This document shows positions 7,215 through 9,446 of a DNA stretch of 9,446 nt, piece after piece. The first letter of the stretch is position 1, and each line of letters begins with the position of its first letter. The DNA comes from Gammaproteobacteria bacterium. GTDB taxonomy: Bacteria; Pseudomonadota; Gammaproteobacteria; Thiohalorhabdales; Thiohalorhabdaceae. Location of the stretch: the NCBI GenBank assembly GCA_018609925.1, contig JAHEOG010000177.1, positions 1-9,446 of the forward strand. The letters run 5' to 3'. A model generated the notes under the pieces. That model saw nothing but the letters and a program-made list of their open reading frames with translations. It was not told where the DNA came from and searched no databases. The position numbers and the translations under genes are program-made.

Positions 7215-7229
7215 TAACCTACTTGGTTA
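7215..7229. repeat. Inverted repeat TAACC-N5-GGTTA over the candidate -10 element
   Basis: A perfect 5-bp inverted repeat with a 5-nt centre (7215-7219 and 7225-7229) lies across the predicted -10 box, with a run of five T beginning 4 nt later on the minus strand. It could be an operator for a regulator, a weak hairpin, or chance in a short AT-rich patch. Confidence 0.4.
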
Positions 7230-7244
7230 GGGCGAAACCGTCAA
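7216..7244 (-). promoter_or_regulatory. Candidate sigma70-type promoter for the riboswitch/btuB operon
   Basis: Reading the minus strand, TTGACG (7244-7239, five of six matches to the -35 consensus) is followed after exactly 17 nt by TAGGTT (7221-7216, a weak -10 with the key T, A and final T). This is the most AT-rich patch of the intergenic region. Transcription would begin near 7209, giving a leader of about 385 nt that contains the whole riboswitch. The -10 match is poor, so the exact position is uncertain. Confidence 0.45.
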
Positions 7245-7268
7245 AGGAGTGGGCGGATGCCAGCTGAA

Positions 7269-7294
7269 GGAAGGCGGCTCAAGCCTGTCCTTCC
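7269..7294. repeat. Imperfect hairpin between cobB and the btuB promoter
   Basis: GGAAGG (7269-7274) pairs with CCTTCC (7289-7294), and inside it GGC (7276-7278) pairs with GCC (7283-7285) around a TCAA loop. It has no T-run on either side. It may stabilise the end of the upstream transcript or be incidental; no gene is seen around it. Confidence 0.3.
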
Positions 7295-7315
7295 CAGGGA
7301 GGCGCCGTTTTCTCC

Positions 7316-7342
7316 GAGGGCCGGCCTCGTCGCCCGGCCCTC
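7316..7342 (-). terminator. GC-rich hairpin 33 nt after the cobB stop, possible terminator
   Basis: A perfect nine-pair stem, GAGGGCCGG/CCGGCCCTC (7316-7324 with 7334-7342), closes a 9-nt loop just beyond the end of cobB. The location suits the end of the bluB-cobO-cobB transcript. However, the minus strand continues with GGAGAAAACGG rather than a T-run, so it is not a standard intrinsic terminator and may act as a 3' stabiliser or a Rho-linked pause site. Confidence 0.35.
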
Positions 7343-7375
7343 ACCCACAGGGTCGGGGGAAAGCCCCTTCCACCG

Positions 7376-8668
7376 TCATGGCCGGAACAGCTCCGTCATC
7401 GCCGCCGGGTTGGACGGAAACCAGGCATGGAGGTAGGTGGCGGTGAGCCGCCCCTCCCGGTAGATGGCCTCGGCGGCAGTCCCCCGGTCCCGGGCGCGGA
7501 CGCAGTAGGCCGTCGGCTCCAGCCCCACCTCGGCCCGGCTATAGTGGAAGGTATGCCCCCGCAGCTCGCCTTCGGGCAGGGGCGCGGCCTGCAGGCCGAT
7601 GCCCTGGAGGCGCTCCTCCAGGCAGGCCCGGCCCGTAACCAGGCCCGCCATGGGGCGCTCGTGGCCGCCCGAATCCGCCAGCGACTCCAGCAGATAGAGG
7701 AAGCCCCCGCACTCGGCCAGGATGGGCCCACCGTCCTCGTGGTGGCTCCGCAGATCCCGGTGCAGCCGCTCGTTGGCCGCCAGGGCATCCAGGTGCAGCT
7801 CGGGGTATCCCCCCGGGAGCCAGACGGCGTCCGCCTCCGGGAGGCCATCCCCGGCCAGAGGGGAGAAAAAGGCCAGCTCGGCCCCCAGGTCCTCCAAAAG
7901 CCGGAGGTTGCCGGGATACAGGAAGGCGAAGGCGGCGTCCCGGGCGATGGCTACCCGGATACCGGCCAGGCCTCGCTCGGGCTCGGGGAGGGCCTGGGCC
8001 GCGAAGGACACGGGCTCGGGCAGCCCGGTGACTCCGGCCTCGGCGACCGCCGCGGCCGCCGCCGCCAGGCGCTGGTCCAGGTCCTCGATCTCCTCGGCCT
8101 GGACCAGCCCCAGGTGTCGGTCGGGCAGCCCCACCGCCGGATCCCGCGGCAGCGCGCCGAAGAAGCGAAGATCCGCCGGCAGGGCCGCGCCCAGCATCCG
8201 TCCGTGGCCGGGGCTCCCCACCCGGTTGGCGATGACCCCGGCGAAGGCCAGCTCTTCGCGCCAGGTGGCGAGGCCATGGACCACGGCGCCGAAGGTCTGC
8301 GCCATGCCGCTGCCGTCGATGAGCGCCAGGACCGGCAGGCCGAAGCGCACGGCCAGATCCGCCCCGGAAGGATCGCCGTCGAAGAGCCCCATGGACCCTT
8401 CCACCAGGATCAGGTCGGCGCTCTCCGCGGCGGCGTGGAGCATGGCCCGGCAGTCCTCCTCGCCCACCATCCACAGGTGCAGGGGCTCCACGGGATGCCC
8501 GGCGGCCCGCTCCAGGATCATGGGATCCAAAAAGTCCGGGCCCATCTTGAACACCCGTACCGTTCGTCCCTGCGCCCGATGGTAGCGGGCCAGGGCGGCG
8601 GTGACCGTGGTCTTGCCCTGCCCGGACGCCGGCGCCGCGATGAAGGCCGCCGGGCAATCGGCGGTCAC
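7376..8668 (-). CDS. cobB: Cobyrinic acid a,c-diamide synthase CobB/CbiA
   Basis: This glutamine- and ATP-dependent amidotransferase converts the a and c carboxylates of cobyrinate (or hydrogenobyrinate) to amides. At 430 residues it matches the CobB/CbiA length. The N-terminal synthetase domain has the P-loop APASGQGKTT at 12-21, MGPDFLDP at 42-49 and VEGSMGLFDG at 89-98. The acidic residues D45, D48, E90 and D97 sit where they do in Salmonella CbiA. The C-terminal class I glutaminase domain has LPGGYPELH, the nucleophile Cys in AECGGF at about 320, and TYLHAWFPSNP with its His at about 414. The start is a GTG at 8668 overlapping the cobO stop as GTGA, with GGGGGTGGAG just upstream. Whether the pathway is the early- or late-cobalt type cannot be told from this gene. 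No cobQ/cbiP paralogue is present here. Confidence 0.96.
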   Translation of the reverse strand: MTADCPAAFIAAPASGQGKTTVTAALARYHRAQGRTVRVFKMGPDFLDPMILERAAGHPVEPLHLWMVGEEDCRAMLHAAAESADLILVEGSMGLFDGDPSGADLAVRFGLPVLALIDGSGMAQTFGAVVHGLATWREELAFAGVIANRVGSPGHGRMLGAALPADLRFFGALPRDPAVGLPDRHLGLVQAEEIEDLDQRLAAAAAAVAEAGVTGLPEPVSFAAQALPEPERGLAGIRVAIARDAAFAFLYPGNLRLLEDLGAELAFFSPLAGDGLPEADAVWLPGGYPELHLDALAANERLHRDLRSHHEDGGPILAECGGFLYLLESLADSGGHERPMAGLVTGRACLEERLQGIGLQAAPLPEGELRGHTFHYSRAEVGLEPTAYCVRARDRGTAAEAIYREGRLTATYLHAWFPSNPAAMTELFRP

Positions 8669-9270
8669 AGCTCCACCCCCTTCTGGGCCGCGACCCCGGC
8701 CTCGAAGGCGTGCTTGACCCGCCGCATGTCGGTGACGGTATCCGCCACCTCCAGGAGATCATCCGGCGCCCCCCGCCCGGTAACGACCACGTGCTGCATG
8801 GGGGGCCGAGCGGCCAGATCCTCGATCACGGTGGGCAGGTCAAGGAGCTCCTTCTTGAGGGCGATGTTCAGCTCATCGAGCACCACCAGGTCCACGGACG
8901 GGTCCCCCAGCAGGGCCCGGGCCCGCTCCCAGGCGGCGCCGGCCCTCTCCGCGTCGCGCTCGCGGTCCTGGGTCTCCCAGGTGTAGCCCTCCCCCATGAC
9001 GTGATGGGTCACCTCGGGGAAGCGCTGGAAGAAGGCCCCCTCACCGGTGGCGAACCGCCCCTTGATGAACTGCACGATCCCGACCTGCTGGCCGTGGCCC
9101 AAGGCACGGACCGCCATGCCGAAGGCCGCGGTGCTCTTGCCCTTGCCGGTGCCGGTATGCACGACCAGCACGCCGCGCTCCTCCCCGGCGGCGGCGATAC
9201 GGTCGTCCATGATCGCCTTTTTCTTGCGCATCCGCTCGCGGTAGCGGTCGTTATCGGCGTCTTGATTCAT
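8665..9270 (-). CDS. cobO: Corrinoid adenosyltransferase CobO (CobA/BtuR type)
   Basis: CobO attaches the 5'-deoxyadenosyl group of ATP to the cobalt of cob(I)yrinate a,c-diamide or of salvaged corrinoids, in the cytoplasm. The 201-residue protein has the family P-loop TGTGKGKSTAAFG at 39-51, then VQFIKGRFATGE near 70, MGEGYTWETQD near 92-102, VVLDELN near 129-135 and TGRGAP near 164-169. The typical end is KHAFEAGVAAQKGVEL. Length and motifs match the CobA/CobO/BtuR family, so the enzyme appears complete. The ATG at 9270 has a strong GAGGAGG 6 nt upstream and lies 27 nt after bluB. The stop overlaps cobB, so adenosylation and amidation enzymes are probably made together. Confidence 0.96.
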   Translation of the reverse strand: MNQDADNDRYRERMRKKKAIMDDRIAAAGEERGVLVVHTGTGKGKSTAAFGMAVRALGHGQQVGIVQFIKGRFATGEGAFFQRFPEVTHHVMGEGYTWETQDRERDAERAGAAWERARALLGDPSVDLVVLDELNIALKKELLDLPTVIEDLAARPPMQHVVVTGRGAPDDLLEVADTVTDMRRVKHAFEAGVAAQKGVEL

Positions 9271-9297
9271 CCACGGCCTCCTCGGGCAAAGGGGCGA

Positions 9298-9446
9298 TCA
9301 TCCCAGCTCGGCCTTGCGGCCCCAGGCATCGGAAAACACCAGGTCCTCCAGGGGCTCGCGCTCGGCCCAGCCCTGTTGCTGGAGCATCGGCCGATCGTAA
9401 AAACCGTCCACGTGGCCCAGGCAGAGGATGGCCACCGGATGGGCTC
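9298..9446 (-). CDS. bluB: 5,6-dimethylbenzimidazole synthase BluB, C-terminal fragment
   Basis: Only the last 48 codons are in the window; the gene continues past the right edge. The visible peptide includes HPVAILCLGHVDGFYDRPML, then GWAEREPLEDLVFSDAWG near the end. The CLGHV..F segment followed by GW...PLE.LVF..WG is the usual C-terminus of BluB, a nitroreductase-fold enzyme. BluB uses oxygen and reduced FMN to break FMN down to 5,6-dimethylbenzimidazole, the lower ligand of cobalamin. Other nitroreductase relatives share the fold, but the ending and the place next to cobO and near cobT favour BluB. The catalytic part is not visible. If correct, the cell makes its own lower-ligand base and does so with oxygen. 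Confidence 0.85.
   Translation of the reverse strand, partial: AHPVAILCLGHVDGFYDRPMLQQQGWAEREPLEDLVFSDAWGRKAELG

Noticed and set aside
4861..7230. A 789-codon open frame on the plus strand opposite btuB and its leader
   Set aside because: It runs antisense through btuB and the riboswitch, its translation shows no recognisable domain, and very GC-rich coding DNA commonly leaves the opposite strand free of stop codons.
1..9446. CRISPR arrays, tRNA or rRNA genes, insertion sequences
   Set aside because: No regularly spaced repeats, clover-leaf patterns, transposase motifs or flanking inverted repeats are visible; composition is uniform and the genes form one functional set.

Overview
The window is a cobalamin (vitamin B12) locus from a very GC-rich bacterium. 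Every gene lies on the minus strand, so the biological order runs from position 9446 down to 1. The outer-membrane receptor BtuB with a TonB box implies a Gram-negative host. A GC-rich gammaproteobacterium (Ectothiorhodospiraceae-like or a relative) is my best guess from the gene order and protein flavour, but the sequence does not prove it.

Upstream block (9446-7376): the end of bluB (5,6-dimethylbenzimidazole synthase), then cobO (corrinoid adenosyltransferase) and cobB/cbiA (cobyrinate a,c-diamide synthase). bluB and cobO are 27 nt apart, and cobO and cobB overlap by a GTGA. Their promoter lies outside the window.

Intergenic control region (7375-6826, 550 nt, no gene): two GC-rich hairpins after cobB, a candidate sigma70-type promoter at 7244-7216, and a clear cobalamin riboswitch at about 7165-6943. 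A leader of about 115 nt follows, which can fold to hide the btuB ribosome binding site.

Downstream block (6825-1): btuB (TonB-dependent receptor), btuF (periplasmic binding protein), btuC (permease), btuD (ATPase), cobU, cobT, cobC and the first 24 codons of cobS. The transporter genes overlap each other, and so do the four cob genes. The only gap is 62 nt between btuD and cobU.

Together the genes form an uptake-and-finish pathway. BtuB-BtuFCD bring corrinoid into the cell, CobB amidates cobyrinate and CobO adds the adenosyl ligand. BluB makes dimethylbenzimidazole, CobT activates it to alpha-ribazole phosphate, CobU makes GDP-cobinamide, CobS joins the halves, and CobC removes the lower-ligand phosphate. 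No corrin-ring genes, cobyric acid synthase (cobQ/cbiP) or cobD/cbiB are visible here. I see no unknown protein family. The most interesting material is the riboswitch leader and the wiring of import and lower-ligand assembly into one apparent transcript.
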